NCBI GenBank assembly: GCA_002753335.1
Contig: PEAD01000022.1
Location: 1 to 51,457 of the forward strand
DNA from: Nitrospirae bacterium MYbin3
Lineage (GTDB): Bacteria; Nitrospirota; Thermodesulfovibrionia; Thermodesulfovibrionales; Dissulfurispiraceae
Reading direction: 5' to 3'
Length of the DNA: 51,457 nt
Part shown: positions 8,598 to 16,760 of the stretch, in pieces
How the letters are laid out: each line of letters starts with the position of its first letter
Numbering within the stretch: position 1 is the stretch's first letter
Notes under the pieces: generated by a model
What the model was told of the DNA's origin: nothing
The model's input: only the letters and a program-made list of their open reading frames with translations
Database searches by the model: none
Translations under genes and position numbers: made by a program

Positions 8598-9769
8598 CTT
8601 TGTTTGAGTCGGCCGGGATATTTTTTTTAGTCCTGTCATTTTTGGGGATCATGCTTCCTCTTGGTGTTAACATGCTGCTTGTTTTTGGGTATTCGATTTT
8701 TGCGGTCAAAAAAAGCATTTCTTTCGAACCAACTGCTTTTTCGGTGAGCATTATAACTGTTGTGCATAACGGTGAGAAATTGGTTTCCGAAAAAATAATC
8801 AACTCACTTTCACTGAACTTTCCTTCCCCTCAATACGAGGTTGTAATATATTCCGACGGCTCAACCGACAGAACAGAGGAAGCTGTAAAGCCGTTTCTTG
8901 ATGAGCATGTACGGTTTTATTCATCCGCAGGCCATGAAGGCAAAATCAATGGTATGAACAATGCTGTCGAAAAATGTACAGGAGATGTGCTTGTCTTTTC
9001 TGATGCTGATGCACTTCTTGAAAAGGATTCTGTCGCAAAGCTTGTGCGGCATTTTGCTGATCCTGGGATAGGAGGGGTTTGCGGGCAGAGGGAGATATCG
9101 GCCGAGAAGCATAAGCTAAAAAAAGCGCAGGGCAGTTATATAAAATTTGACAGTATGATAAAGCTGCTTGAAAGCAGAAGCGGCAGCATATCATCAAATG
9201 ACGGAAAAATCTATGCGGTAAGACGAAGCCTGTATCGTCCGATTCCTGATGGCGTTACCGATGATTTATATGCATGCTTGTCTGTCATAGCTCAGGGATA
9301 CCGATTTGTTTTTGAGCCTGAAGCTGTTGCTTATGTGCGTGTTCCTTCGAGGAGTGCGCCGCATGAAGTTGTAAGAAGGCGGAGGATTGTCGGCACAAGC
9401 CTTAGAGGTATTTGGATGATGCGTGAATTGTTTAACCCTTTCAGGCATGGGATTTTTTCGCTGAGCCTGTTTATAAATAAAATATTGCGACGACTGCTTC
9501 CATTTTCGCTGATTATGTTATTTTTCAGCACTTTGATTCTTTCTTTTTATGGATTTGCGATGAAGATTTTTGTTGTTCTACAGGCAGCCTTTTATTTGAC
9601 GGCCTGCATTTATCTTCTTTTTATGAATAAGCTTTCGGGAAGGGGCGCTGTTTCAAAGGCCGCTTCGATGATCTTTTATTTTTGCCTTGGGAATTACGGA
9701 ACTCTTAGAGGTGTTCTCGATTTTATTTCGGGGCGTGTGGTAACAAAATGGAAACCGTTAAAAAATTAA
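8594..9769 (+). CDS. Family 2 glycosyltransferase with C-terminal membrane segments
   Basis: A 391-residue protein with one N-terminal membrane helix and a GT-A fold domain starting at SIITVVHNGEK. Nucleotide-sugar and metal binding residues are visible as YSDGSTDRT and the DAD of VLVFSDADALLEKDS. An acceptor-side TDD motif (GVTDDLYACL) follows, then a basic RRRRIVGTSLRG stretch standing where processive relatives carry QxxRW. Two or three membrane helices close the C-terminus. This layout is that of cellulose-synthase/NodC-like enzymes, acting at the inner face of the cytoplasmic membrane. It lies between the ligase-like gene (4-base overlap) and a GT4 gene (22-base overlap). The donor sugar cannot be told. 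Confidence 0.88.
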   Translation: MTLFESAGIFFLVLSFLGIMLPLGVNMLLVFGYSIFAVKKSISFEPTAFSVSIITVVHNGEKLVSEKIINSLSLNFPSPQYEVVIYSDGSTDRTEEAVKPFLDEHVRFYSSAGHEGKINGMNNAVEKCTGDVLVFSDADALLEKDSVAKLVRHFADPGIGGVCGQREISAEKHKLKKAQGSYIKFDSMIKLLESRSGSISSNDGKIYAVRRSLYRPIPDGVTDDLYACLSVIAQGYRFVFEPEAVAYVRVPSRSAPHEVVRRRRIVGTSLRGIWMMRELFNPFRHGIFSLSLFINKILRRLLPFSLIMLFFSTLILSFYGFAMKIFVVLQAAFYLTACIYLLFMNKLSGRGAVSKAASMIFYFCLGNYGTLRGVLDFISGRVVTKWKPLKN

Positions 9770-10875
9770 ACAATCAGGCAGTTCTTATTGTGAACCTCTC
9801 AAAGTGGTTTGGAGGAGCCGAGGTGAGGACTTTTGATCTTGCTGCTTTGCTTGAGGGAAAGGTTAGATATGCTGTTGCTGTGCTTGAAGGCTCTCCACTT
9901 CATGAACGATTGAAAAAGGCAGGTTTGCCTTCAATTCCTTTCTCATATGGGCGAGGAGATGTCCGGCTGCTTTTTGCTTTAAGGGAGGCCATACAAAGGA
10001 ACGGCTTTTCTATTGTTGATGCGCATAATCCTCAGTCTCAATTCTGGGGGTTGCTTGCCGGCATGGCCGAGAGCGCCGAAGTTCTTGTCTCAACTGTTCA
10101 CAGCTCATACGGCGATACTGATAAAGGGTTGAAAAAACTTGTATATGAACTTGTGTTGCGCATAAATAAGGCAATAGGGTGCAAGTTTATAGCTGTTTCT
10201 GAATCTGTTAATGAATATTTGCAGAAGCTTGGAGTTCCATCCGAAATAATTTCTTTAGTGCATAACAGCATAGCGATTCCCGAGGCTCCTTCGCAAAGGC
10301 AGTACGAGGGGATAAGGAGAGCGGCAGGATGGGGCAAAGACGATTTTGTTTTTGCTGTTGTCGGTCGCCTCGAACTCGTAAAGGGGCACATATACTTGCT
10401 GGAAGCTATATCAAAGGCGATAAAACAAAATCCTGCAATAAGATGCTTGATAGTTGGTACGGGACGTCTTCAGGCAGAGCTTGAAGCAAAGGTGAAAGAG
10501 TACAACATTGGGAATCACGTTTTATTTGCAGGATTTAGGGATGATGTGAAAGAACTGCTGATTTCGTGTGATGCTTTTTGCATGCCGTCTCTTTCCGAAG
10601 GCATGCCGTATGCGCTGCTTGAGGCATGCGTGTCTGCCCTGCCTATTCTTGCAACCAATGTAGGCGGTATTGTAAAACTGATTGAGCATGGCAAGACAGG
10701 CCTGCTTGTACCGCCTCAGGACTCCGGCGCGCTTGCGGATAGTTTAGTTCAGTTGGCAGGTAATCCTGAGTATGCTTCCAGACTTGGAGTCGCAGCTTTT
10801 GAGATGGTTCGTGAAAGACTTTCTTCTGAAAAGATGCTGTCAGGCACTCTTCAGGTTTACGGATTTGAAAAATAA
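9748..10875 (+). CDS. Family 4 glycosyltransferase
   Basis: A 375-residue GT-B enzyme. The N-terminal half has LIVNLSKWFGGAEVRTFDLA, the acceptor-side glycine-rich start typical of GT4. The C-terminal half has VVGRLELVKGHIYLLEA and LIVGTGRLQAELEAKV, then the donor-site E-x7-E segment (PSLSEGMPYALLEACVSALP) and the GLLVPPQD close. It is a soluble or peripheral cytoplasmic retaining glycosyltransferase. It begins inside the end of the preceding GT2 gene and is followed 11 bases later by the secreted-protein gene, so these probably share a transcript. Confidence 0.9.
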   Translation: METVKKLNNQAVLIVNLSKWFGGAEVRTFDLAALLEGKVRYAVAVLEGSPLHERLKKAGLPSIPFSYGRGDVRLLFALREAIQRNGFSIVDAHNPQSQFWGLLAGMAESAEVLVSTVHSSYGDTDKGLKKLVYELVLRINKAIGCKFIAVSESVNEYLQKLGVPSEIISLVHNSIAIPEAPSQRQYEGIRRAAGWGKDDFVFAVVGRLELVKGHIYLLEAISKAIKQNPAIRCLIVGTGRLQAELEAKVKEYNIGNHVLFAGFRDDVKELLISCDAFCMPSLSEGMPYALLEACVSALPILATNVGGIVKLIEHGKTGLLVPPQDSGALADSLVQLAGNPEYASRLGVAAFEMVRERLSSEKMLSGTLQVYGFEK

Positions 10876-10886
10876 AGGGGGTAAAG

Positions 10887-11942
10887 ATGAAAAAAAAGTT
10901 AGTGTTAATAATCATGATGCCGATATTATTCTTGGCTCTGCTTTGCTGTCTCAGCTACGCTGGAGAAAAATCTCTTACTAATAAAGGAAATAGCCTGCCC
11001 GGCAAATGGAGGCCTTTTTCTGATGATTCATCATGGAATAAATTAATTGCATCAGATGCAAAGACCCATGTTGATTCTGATTCCATAATTGCATATATGT
11101 CGGGTGAGGCTAAAAATATCAGGTTTGCGAAGTCATATGCGGTGCCGGTCTGGGTTGTTAATTCTGACGGTATGCAGTTTTTAAAAATCAGAAGCAGCAA
11201 GATTTTTGACAGGTGGGATAAGGACAAAGATGGTTGGAGCGACGAAGGTATTCCTATTACTGAAGACATGTGGGGTGAAGGCACAGAGGATGGCCATATA
11301 AGCATTATAGATCCGGTAAAAAAGACCGCTTGGGAGCTGTCGGGATATAAAGGCTTTATGACTGCCGAAAACGGAGTTAGGGCTCCGCGTTGTTCCACAT
11401 TCAACATTTGGGATTTATCAGGCAAAGGTGAGGGGGATTCATCCGAAGGAGAACGCTGGTGGGCAAGGGGCGGTCGTGGTTCAGGTTTTCCTCTGATTGC
11501 AGGGCTTGTCAGGCCGGAAGAAATCAAGGAAGGTGCTATAAGGCATGCGCTTGTATTCACTTTTCCGAAGAACCGACGCGCCGACAACGGCAAGAATATA
11601 TTTATTCCTCCTGCATGCCGGAGCGACGGTAAACATACAGGCAGTCATTATCCGATTGAAGGTATGAGATTTCAGCTTGACCCTTCGCTTACAGAAAAAG
11701 ACTTTGATGCATTAGGATTGAACAGGGAAGGGAAAATAGTGGCCAGAGCGCTTCAGAAATACGGAATGTTTTTGGGGGATAACGGCGGCGCTATGGCGGT
11801 TCAGGTGCAGCTGCTCGCTCCAGCCGGAGATGAAAATCGCAAGAAATGGGACAGCATGTTCCCCGGTTTCTATAAGAGCATCGAGAAGATTCCTACAGCC
11901 AAATTTCGTGTGGTTTACACTGGCGAGCCAATAATTAAATAA
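10887..11942 (+). CDS. Secreted protein of unknown function in a polysaccharide locus
   Basis: A 351-residue protein with a clear Sec signal peptide (MKKKLVLIIMMPILFLALLC, then SYAGEK). The mature part begins WRPFSDDSSWNKLI and continues with many aromatic and glycine residues. Three stretches look conserved: DRWDKDKDGWSDEGIP, which could bind calcium; RGSGFPLIAGLVRPEEI; and IRHALVFTFPKNRR, followed by SHYPIEGMRFQLDP. I have seen similar HALxFT and GMRxxL patterns in uncharacterised secreted proteins but know of no proven activity. An envelope or extracellular role with the glycan made here (binding, trimming or lyase-like) is only an inference from position. A GGGGG-type ribosome-binding site precedes ATG 10887. 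Confidence 0.75.
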   Translation: MKKKLVLIIMMPILFLALLCCLSYAGEKSLTNKGNSLPGKWRPFSDDSSWNKLIASDAKTHVDSDSIIAYMSGEAKNIRFAKSYAVPVWVVNSDGMQFLKIRSSKIFDRWDKDKDGWSDEGIPITEDMWGEGTEDGHISIIDPVKKTAWELSGYKGFMTAENGVRAPRCSTFNIWDLSGKGEGDSSEGERWWARGGRGSGFPLIAGLVRPEEIKEGAIRHALVFTFPKNRRADNGKNIFIPPACRSDGKHTGSHYPIEGMRFQLDPSLTEKDFDALGLNREGKIVARALQKYGMFLGDNGGAMAVQVQLLAPAGDENRKKWDSMFPGFYKSIEKIPTAKFRVVYTGEPIIK

Positions 11943-11957
11943 CGGAAGGATGCAGGT

Positions 11958-12899
11958 TTATTCTACGACTGCGTTTTTTCTAAAAACGCAGTCGTTTATG
12001 CCTTTAATCACTCCACGAACTCTGTCAAAATTTCCCTTTTTCGGAGAGAGTATGAGGATAATAGTCCGGGACAGGGTATATCCGAGTAGAGCATAATAAA
12101 AAAGCAGCCAATTGAATATGCTTTTTTTTACATATTTGATGAAAAAAATATACGTGAAATTGATAAACATTTGGCCTTCCTTAAAATTGTCAGGACTCAT
12201 TTTCGGGGATTCCATATGCAGGAGACGGGCTTTAGGCGTATAAATAAGTTTGTATTTGTTTGCAACGCGGTAACTAAATTCCTTGTCTTCACCCATAGCA
12301 TAATTGCGGAACATTTCGGAATCAAAAGAAAAATCCTGAAATACCTGTTTGCGAAAAGAGCAGACACCGCCTGACAAAAAATCCACTTCTGTCCATTCAT
12401 GGATGGGAGAGCCTGTTGTTCCGTAGTTTGTGCAAAAACCTGAAGGCAGTACTTTACCTTCGTGAAAGCCCGAGACGAGAAAGATTATATTAAAAATTCT
12501 GCGTATTTTCTGGACTGACGTGATCGGTTTGGGGTTTGCTATTTCACCTCCAACACCGCCGACAATTTCTTTCTGGTCACCTTCGTAAACCCGGAGTATT
12601 TCTTCGACATAATCAGGGAAGAGAATGACATCGTCATCCAGGAAAAAAATAATATCGCCTGTGGCCAGTTTTATGCCCGAATTTCTTGAGGCCGTAAGGC
12701 CGCGTATTTTTTTCTTGTGATATATGTATTTTATCCCTGATTTTCTGCATTCCTCTTCAAAGGGCAGCCTGTCAAGATTGCCGTCATCAACAACTATGAC
12801 CTCATAAGGAATAACGGTCTGAACAAGTATCGACTCGATGCATTTTTTCAAGTCGTCAGGCCTGTTGTATGTAGGTATTATTATTGATGCAGTAAGCAA
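11958..12899 (-). CDS. Family 2 glycosyltransferase
   Basis: A 313-residue enzyme with a GT-A domain from the N-terminus: ASIIIPTYNRPDDLKKCIES, the nucleotide-binding VVDDG, then GLTASRNSGI and the metal-binding FFLDDDV. A FLSGGVCSFRK stretch follows, typical of rhamnosyl- or glucosyltransferases of O-antigen clusters; hydrophobic segments lie near the C-terminus. The start is TTG at 12899, supported by a GAGGT ribosome-binding site that is made by the last codons and stop of the upstream gene (stop at 12903-12905). The two are therefore likely coupled. The three minus-strand genes 15478-11958 form one operon. Confidence 0.85.
   Translation of the reverse strand: MLTASIIIPTYNRPDDLKKCIESILVQTVIPYEVIVVDDGNLDRLPFEEECRKSGIKYIYHKKKIRGLTASRNSGIKLATGDIIFFLDDDVILFPDYVEEILRVYEGDQKEIVGGVGGEIANPKPITSVQKIRRIFNIIFLVSGFHEGKVLPSGFCTNYGTTGSPIHEWTEVDFLSGGVCSFRKQVFQDFSFDSEMFRNYAMGEDKEFSYRVANKYKLIYTPKARLLHMESPKMSPDNFKEGQMFINFTYIFFIKYVKKSIFNWLLFYYALLGYTLSRTIILILSPKKGNFDRVRGVIKGINDCVFRKNAVVE
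11965..11995. terminator. Hairpin between convergent genes
   Basis: A perfect 14-base-pair stem: ACGACTGCGTTTTT (11965-11978) pairs with AAAAACGCAGTCGT (11982-11995) around a 3-base loop. It follows the stop codon of the secreted-protein gene by 22 bases and would serve as its terminator, with a short TTT after the stem. It lies entirely inside the last codons of the convergent minus-strand glycosyltransferase gene, encoding its C-terminal residues. Confidence 0.65.
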
Positions 12900-12902
12900 C
12901 TT

Positions 12903-14006
12903 TTACCTCATAGACAGGATAGATATCCTGAAATTCTCGTGCATTTGTTTTATATCGGAGCTGTAAGGCAACGTCATTTTAAAACAACGGAGATTGTCTG
13001 TGTTTCTGTGAATCAGTGCATTCATTTTTGTGTGGTAATCATATCCGTGCAAGGAGAGTAATTTTAAAATATTGTCTATCTCGGGGAATGCCATCCAGTA
13101 AAGCGTTTTAGCCCTTTCTGCGAACTCCTCTCTGCTTATTTCCACAAAGCTCTGCTCTTTGGCATTGATGATCATAACAGCAATTTCCGGATGCACAGAA
13201 TTCAGCACCTGAACATTTGGAAATATATCCCGTATAAGTGCAAATACAGGAGGGTCTATAGCCTGTTTGATTTTTTCATGCAATTGAGCCGGCAGATTGT
13301 TTTTTATAAAGGATATCCCCACAAGTTTTTCTATGAATTTTCTCAGCCAAAATTTTGATGTTTTTTTGCTTTGCGAATTGTATATTGAAGTGAGTATTTC
13401 GGGGAACATATTCATGTGGTGTTTTCTGATAGGCATGTATGGCCTGAAGATATAGGCTTCTCTATTAAGGAAAATGAACTTGTCTTCACTGAGATAGTCG
13501 CATCCGTTATGGAGCATATGCAGCGCTAAAGGCGATTTGCCTATGCCTTCGGGGCCTACAATCAGCATCGGCAGCGTATTATATTTTAGAACAAGGCCGT
13601 GATATAAAAGTCCGTTTTTTTTAAGCAGAGCAAACTGTATCCCATGGATAATTGCATAGTACAAGGCTCCGAAATATCCGGGTCTCGGAGTGTATAGAAT
13701 CTTTATAGGATTCGAGAGAATTATGGCTATATCAGGTCTCTGTTTGTAGCCCAATACAATGCAGGCTCCGTCTTTATGTTCTCTGATCCAGAATTGAGCA
13801 GGATCTTTTGATTTGTGCTCTAATACGCCGGCTTCAACGTCCTGTAGTATGGTCATTACTATGTCAGGCTTAGAGCCAGGTTTGTTTTCGGTTAAGAAGA
13901 GTCCGAAAAATTTATGGAGTCTTGAAGCTACCTCCTCGTTCAGATCATAAGCCTCAAGGGTGATAATCGAATGAATGTCTAAAAATAGGTTTATTTTTTT
14001 GTCCAT
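12903..14006 (-). CDS. HPr-kinase-like P-loop protein
   Basis: A 367-residue protein from ATG 14006. An upstream in-frame ATG at 14231 would run far into the flippase gene and encodes an implausible cysteine-rich leader, so I reject it. The core carries a Walker A motif GPEGIGKS near residues 150-157, preceded by KKNGLLYHGLVLKYN and followed by YLSEDKFIFLNREA. This is the pattern of HprK C-terminal kinase domains (G-x4-GKS, downstream acidic D). The rest of the HPr kinase N-terminal domain is absent. HprK-related proteins of this kind occur in exopolysaccharide/exosortase loci and in lasso-peptide loci, where their substrates are mostly unknown. The gene overlaps the flippase end by 16 bases. 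Function: kinase by inference, substrate unknown. Confidence 0.7.
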   Translation of the reverse strand: MDKKINLFLDIHSIITLEAYDLNEEVASRLHKFFGLFLTENKPGSKPDIVMTILQDVEAGVLEHKSKDPAQFWIREHKDGACIVLGYKQRPDIAIILSNPIKILYTPRPGYFGALYYAIIHGIQFALLKKNGLLYHGLVLKYNTLPMLIVGPEGIGKSPLALHMLHNGCDYLSEDKFIFLNREAYIFRPYMPIRKHHMNMFPEILTSIYNSQSKKTSKFWLRKFIEKLVGISFIKNNLPAQLHEKIKQAIDPPVFALIRDIFPNVQVLNSVHPEIAVMIINAKEQSFVEISREEFAERAKTLYWMAFPEIDNILKLLSLHGYDYHTKMNALIHRNTDNLRCFKMTLPYSSDIKQMHENFRISILSMR

Positions 14007-15478
14007 GGTTTTCTGATTTTGAGGCCTTTTAAGTGAGGGTTTATTTTTGTCGCTGAGATAATTAGCAGAATCATTCCGGTCATGTAAATTACAATGCTTG
14101 CGAAGGCCGAAATATAAGGTGAATAGCCTCCGGTTTTTGAGGCATACTCTGAGGCAAGAAAACAGAGGCACATAAAACAAGAAGGCAAACATAACGCAAT
14201 AGCATTCGATTTTAAGAAAGAGGCAGTGCAAGCATATCTTTTAAGTGCAAAAAACAATAGCGTTGCAAATAGCAAGAAATAGGAGATGCTGCTTACCGCT
14301 GCAACAGCAGCTATGCCTATGCCTGAAGACAGGAGAAAAATATTTGTAAGTGTATTTAATAAGCATATGAACAAAACTATAGCAGAGGCTTTTAGCTGCC
14401 AGTTGTTTGCTACGATAATTCCACGGGTCAGGTACGACAAAGAGAAAAAATAGCCGCCAATAGTCATAATTTGAGCAGGTACGATGGCCTCAGTATATTT
14501 GGGGAACAGCAAGGTTGTCAGTACAGGGATAGCAAAAACAATAGGCCCTATAATGAACGGAAGGTAATAGGCTGTATTTATGAGCGGCTTGAAAAGGTAT
14601 TCATCAAGCACTGCCTGCTTTGACTTATTGTTGAGTTCTGACATGAGCCGAGGTTCTATTACCTCCCGTGCGGCTCCCGGTATTTGTATCATAAAAGTGA
14701 AGACCGTTACGGCAAAGCTATAATAGCCAAGCTGTTTAATGCCGAGGAAGTGAGAAATCACAAACCGGTCTGCAGTACTTATGAGTATATTGCTGAAGTT
14801 GAACAGCATTATGGGGAAACCATGGTGCACAAGCTCTTTAAATATGGGGAGCTGAAACCCTTTGTTAATGCTGGGCCGGCAGTTTTTTATGATAAAGGCA
14901 AGTATCACTATATACGAGAAAATAATGCTTAGATACAACCCGTATATGCCCCATAAATACAGAAACAAAATACCGGAAAAAACTTTTGCGACCGTCATCA
15001 AATAGGTAAGTGAAGTGAGGAGTTTAAAATCCTGATATGCCTTTAGAAGGCTGACGGTGTATTCCTCATACCAAATCAAAATTATCATAACAGACATAAC
15101 AAGCAAGCCTGATGTTTCGACAATGCTAAAGTTTCCTGCGAGTGCAATGACGGCAACAAAGACCGCAATTATTAGGTTTAAAATGAGTGTTGCATAGAAA
15201 ACAGTGTCTTTTATTTGATTGCTTTGGGTTTCTTCTCCGGCTCCCAAATGGTATGGTATGCGATATTGCATTGAGGAGCGTGATCCCAGATGGACATATG
15301 CGGCATAAGTGGGAATAAGATTTAAAAGATTCCAGAGCCCGTAAAGTTCAGGCGACAGCAGCTTGGGTTTAAGGAAGCTATAAAACACACCAAAAATTTT
15401 TGAAAAGATGCTGCTTGCCGAATATCCGGCTATGATTTTTATCAAGGAGCTATCTTTCCTCTGTTCTGCTTCCGCCAT
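13991..15478 (-). CDS. Polysaccharide flippase (Wzx/MVF family)
   Basis: A 495-residue integral membrane protein with about twelve to fourteen helices. It begins with KIIAGYSASSIFSKIFGVFYSFL and SPELYGLWNLL, the usual Wzx-type first helix and loop. Members move undecaprenyl-diphosphate-linked glycan across the cytoplasmic membrane. It is the first gene of a three-gene minus-strand operon (flippase, HPr-kinase-like, GT2) and diverges from the deacetylase gene at 15632. A second flippase lies at 35.6 kb, so at least two glycan pathways, or one with two parts, may exist. Confidence 0.88.
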   Translation of the reverse strand: MAEAEQRKDSSLIKIIAGYSASSIFSKIFGVFYSFLKPKLLSPELYGLWNLLNLIPTYAAYVHLGSRSSMQYRIPYHLGAGEETQSNQIKDTVFYATLILNLIIAVFVAVIALAGNFSIVETSGLLVMSVMIILIWYEEYTVSLLKAYQDFKLLTSLTYLMTVAKVFSGILFLYLWGIYGLYLSIIFSYIVILAFIIKNCRPSINKGFQLPIFKELVHHGFPIMLFNFSNILISTADRFVISHFLGIKQLGYYSFAVTVFTFMIQIPGAAREVIEPRLMSELNNKSKQAVLDEYLFKPLINTAYYLPFIIGPIVFAIPVLTTLLFPKYTEAIVPAQIMTIGGYFFSLSYLTRGIIVANNWQLKASAIVLFICLLNTLTNIFLLSSGIGIAAVAAVSSISYFLLFATLLFFALKRYACTASFLKSNAIALCLPSCFMCLCFLASEYASKTGGYSPYISAFASIVIYMTGMILLIISATKINPHLKGLKIRKPWTKK

Positions 15479-15631
15479 TAGAAATCATAACACAAAAGCT
15501 GTAAGCCTCTGCGAGCTGTGTGCAGGCTGTTTATTCTATTCTTCTGAAAAAAACTTTTTGTGATATGCTATCTTTTGCTATGCTTGTACTTATCCAGAAC
15601 GAGCTGAGGAGAGCATAGCAGAGGGTATGGT

Positions 15632-16618
15632 ATGAAGGCACTGAAGAATTATCTTAAAAAGTATCCTAGGGTTAGGCATTGTCTTAAAGATATCAAGGCC
15701 ACAACTTTCGGTATGCATTGGGGATTAGTCAAGAAAGGAAGTCTTGAATCAGCCTTAACGGTTTTTGTTTACCACGATGTATCTCCAGAGCCGGCGGAGT
15801 TCAGCAGAATCTATAACCTTAATGTCAGCCCCAAGGTTTTTGATTTTCAGATGCGTTTTATCAAAGATCACTTTCAGGTCATAGGCCCGGACGAGCTGCT
15901 TAACGATAGAATTCCCGAACGAGCCGCTCTAATAACCTTTGACGACGGCCTTAAGGGTGTTTTCAGGTTTGCGGTTCCGGTATTGGCAAAGCACGGTATT
16001 CCTGCATTATTTTTTCTCAATATGGCTCCCATAATCAAGAAAGAGATATTCTGGTCAGGGCTGATTACATATCTGTGTGAAAAACAGAAAGACTTTATCA
16101 GTTTCATGCAAGCAAGAGGTTCTGTTGTTTCTGAAAAAGCGCCGTTTCTAGCATGTTCACGTGAGGTGGTGCAGGCGTATCTAGAAAAAACTGGTCTGTC
16201 CTTAGCAGATGAGGTCATCGCTTTTGTTGGTGACTTTGCGGATGAGAATGATTTAATGGAGTCGTCAGAAATCGATGTTATATATTACGGCAACCACCTC
16301 TATAACCATGATGTTGCCCTTCTTCTTGCGGAAGAAGACCTTCTACGTTCATATCGCAATAACGAAGCTGCTTTGCAGGGTTATAAAAATTACAGACCGC
16401 TCTTTTCTTTCCCTTTCGGGCAGCCTAGCACTTGTTTTTTATCGCAGCAGGTGGATCTGTTGATGCAGAATGGTGCAAAGAGAGTATTCTCATCTTGGCC
16501 GGTGCCTAACAGAGACATATCATCTCCCTGTTTGCACAGGATAGCGCTTACAGATTTCAACGACACACAAGCCAAGGTGTGGTATCAGATTTTTTATCAA
16601 GAACTACGTTCAAAATGA
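15632..16618 (+). CDS. Polysaccharide deacetylase family protein
   Basis: A 328-residue NodB-type carbohydrate esterase. It shows VFVYHDVS early, the metal/catalytic motif TFDDG (D104-D105), the second metal motif H-x3-H (H222 and H226 in NHLYNHDV) and the barrel-closing FSFPFGQP. Between them is a longer helical insertion than in minimal NodB domains. There is no evident signal peptide, so it may act on a lipid-linked precursor in the cytoplasm, or reach the surface another way. A GAGGG ribosome-binding site lies 6 bases before ATG 15632. It stands alone, divergent from the flippase operon. The acetylated substrate sugar is unknown. Confidence 0.85.
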   Translation: MKALKNYLKKYPRVRHCLKDIKATTFGMHWGLVKKGSLESALTVFVYHDVSPEPAEFSRIYNLNVSPKVFDFQMRFIKDHFQVIGPDELLNDRIPERAALITFDDGLKGVFRFAVPVLAKHGIPALFFLNMAPIIKKEIFWSGLITYLCEKQKDFISFMQARGSVVSEKAPFLACSREVVQAYLEKTGLSLADEVIAFVGDFADENDLMESSEIDVIYYGNHLYNHDVALLLAEEDLLRSYRNNEAALQGYKNYRPLFSFPFGQPSTCFLSQQVDLLMQNGAKRVFSSWPVPNRDISSPCLHRIALTDFNDTQAKVWYQIFYQELRSK

Positions 16619-16694
16619 AACACCGCTTTATGTTGTTCAACGCTTAATATTTGAATTAGTAAATAATTTTTACCGTCTTCCTGTTGTTGCCTCG

Positions 16695-16724
16695 TTGTGA
16701 TTTTAAAAAAGGATAATCTATAAT
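16695..16724 (+). promoter_or_regulatory. Probable sigma-70 promoter for the binding-protein gene
   Basis: A -35 of TTGTGA (16695-16700) and a perfect -10 of TATAAT (16719-16724), 18 bases apart, lie 37 bases before ATG 16761. A strong GGGGGAAGGG ribosome-binding site comes between. No other promoter-like pair as good is seen in this gap. Confidence 0.6.
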
Positions 16725-16760
16725 GCATCTATTACGCATATCTGATAAGGGGGAAGGGAA

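Noticed and set aside
10955..11593. 212-codon minus-strand ORF
   Set aside because: It is antisense to the secreted-protein gene, rich in Ser and Pro as expected of a shadow frame, with no ribosome-binding site.
14007..14231. Upstream extension of the HPr-kinase-like gene
   Set aside because: The extra 75 residues would overlap the flippase coding region almost completely and are a shadow of its C-terminal membrane helices.
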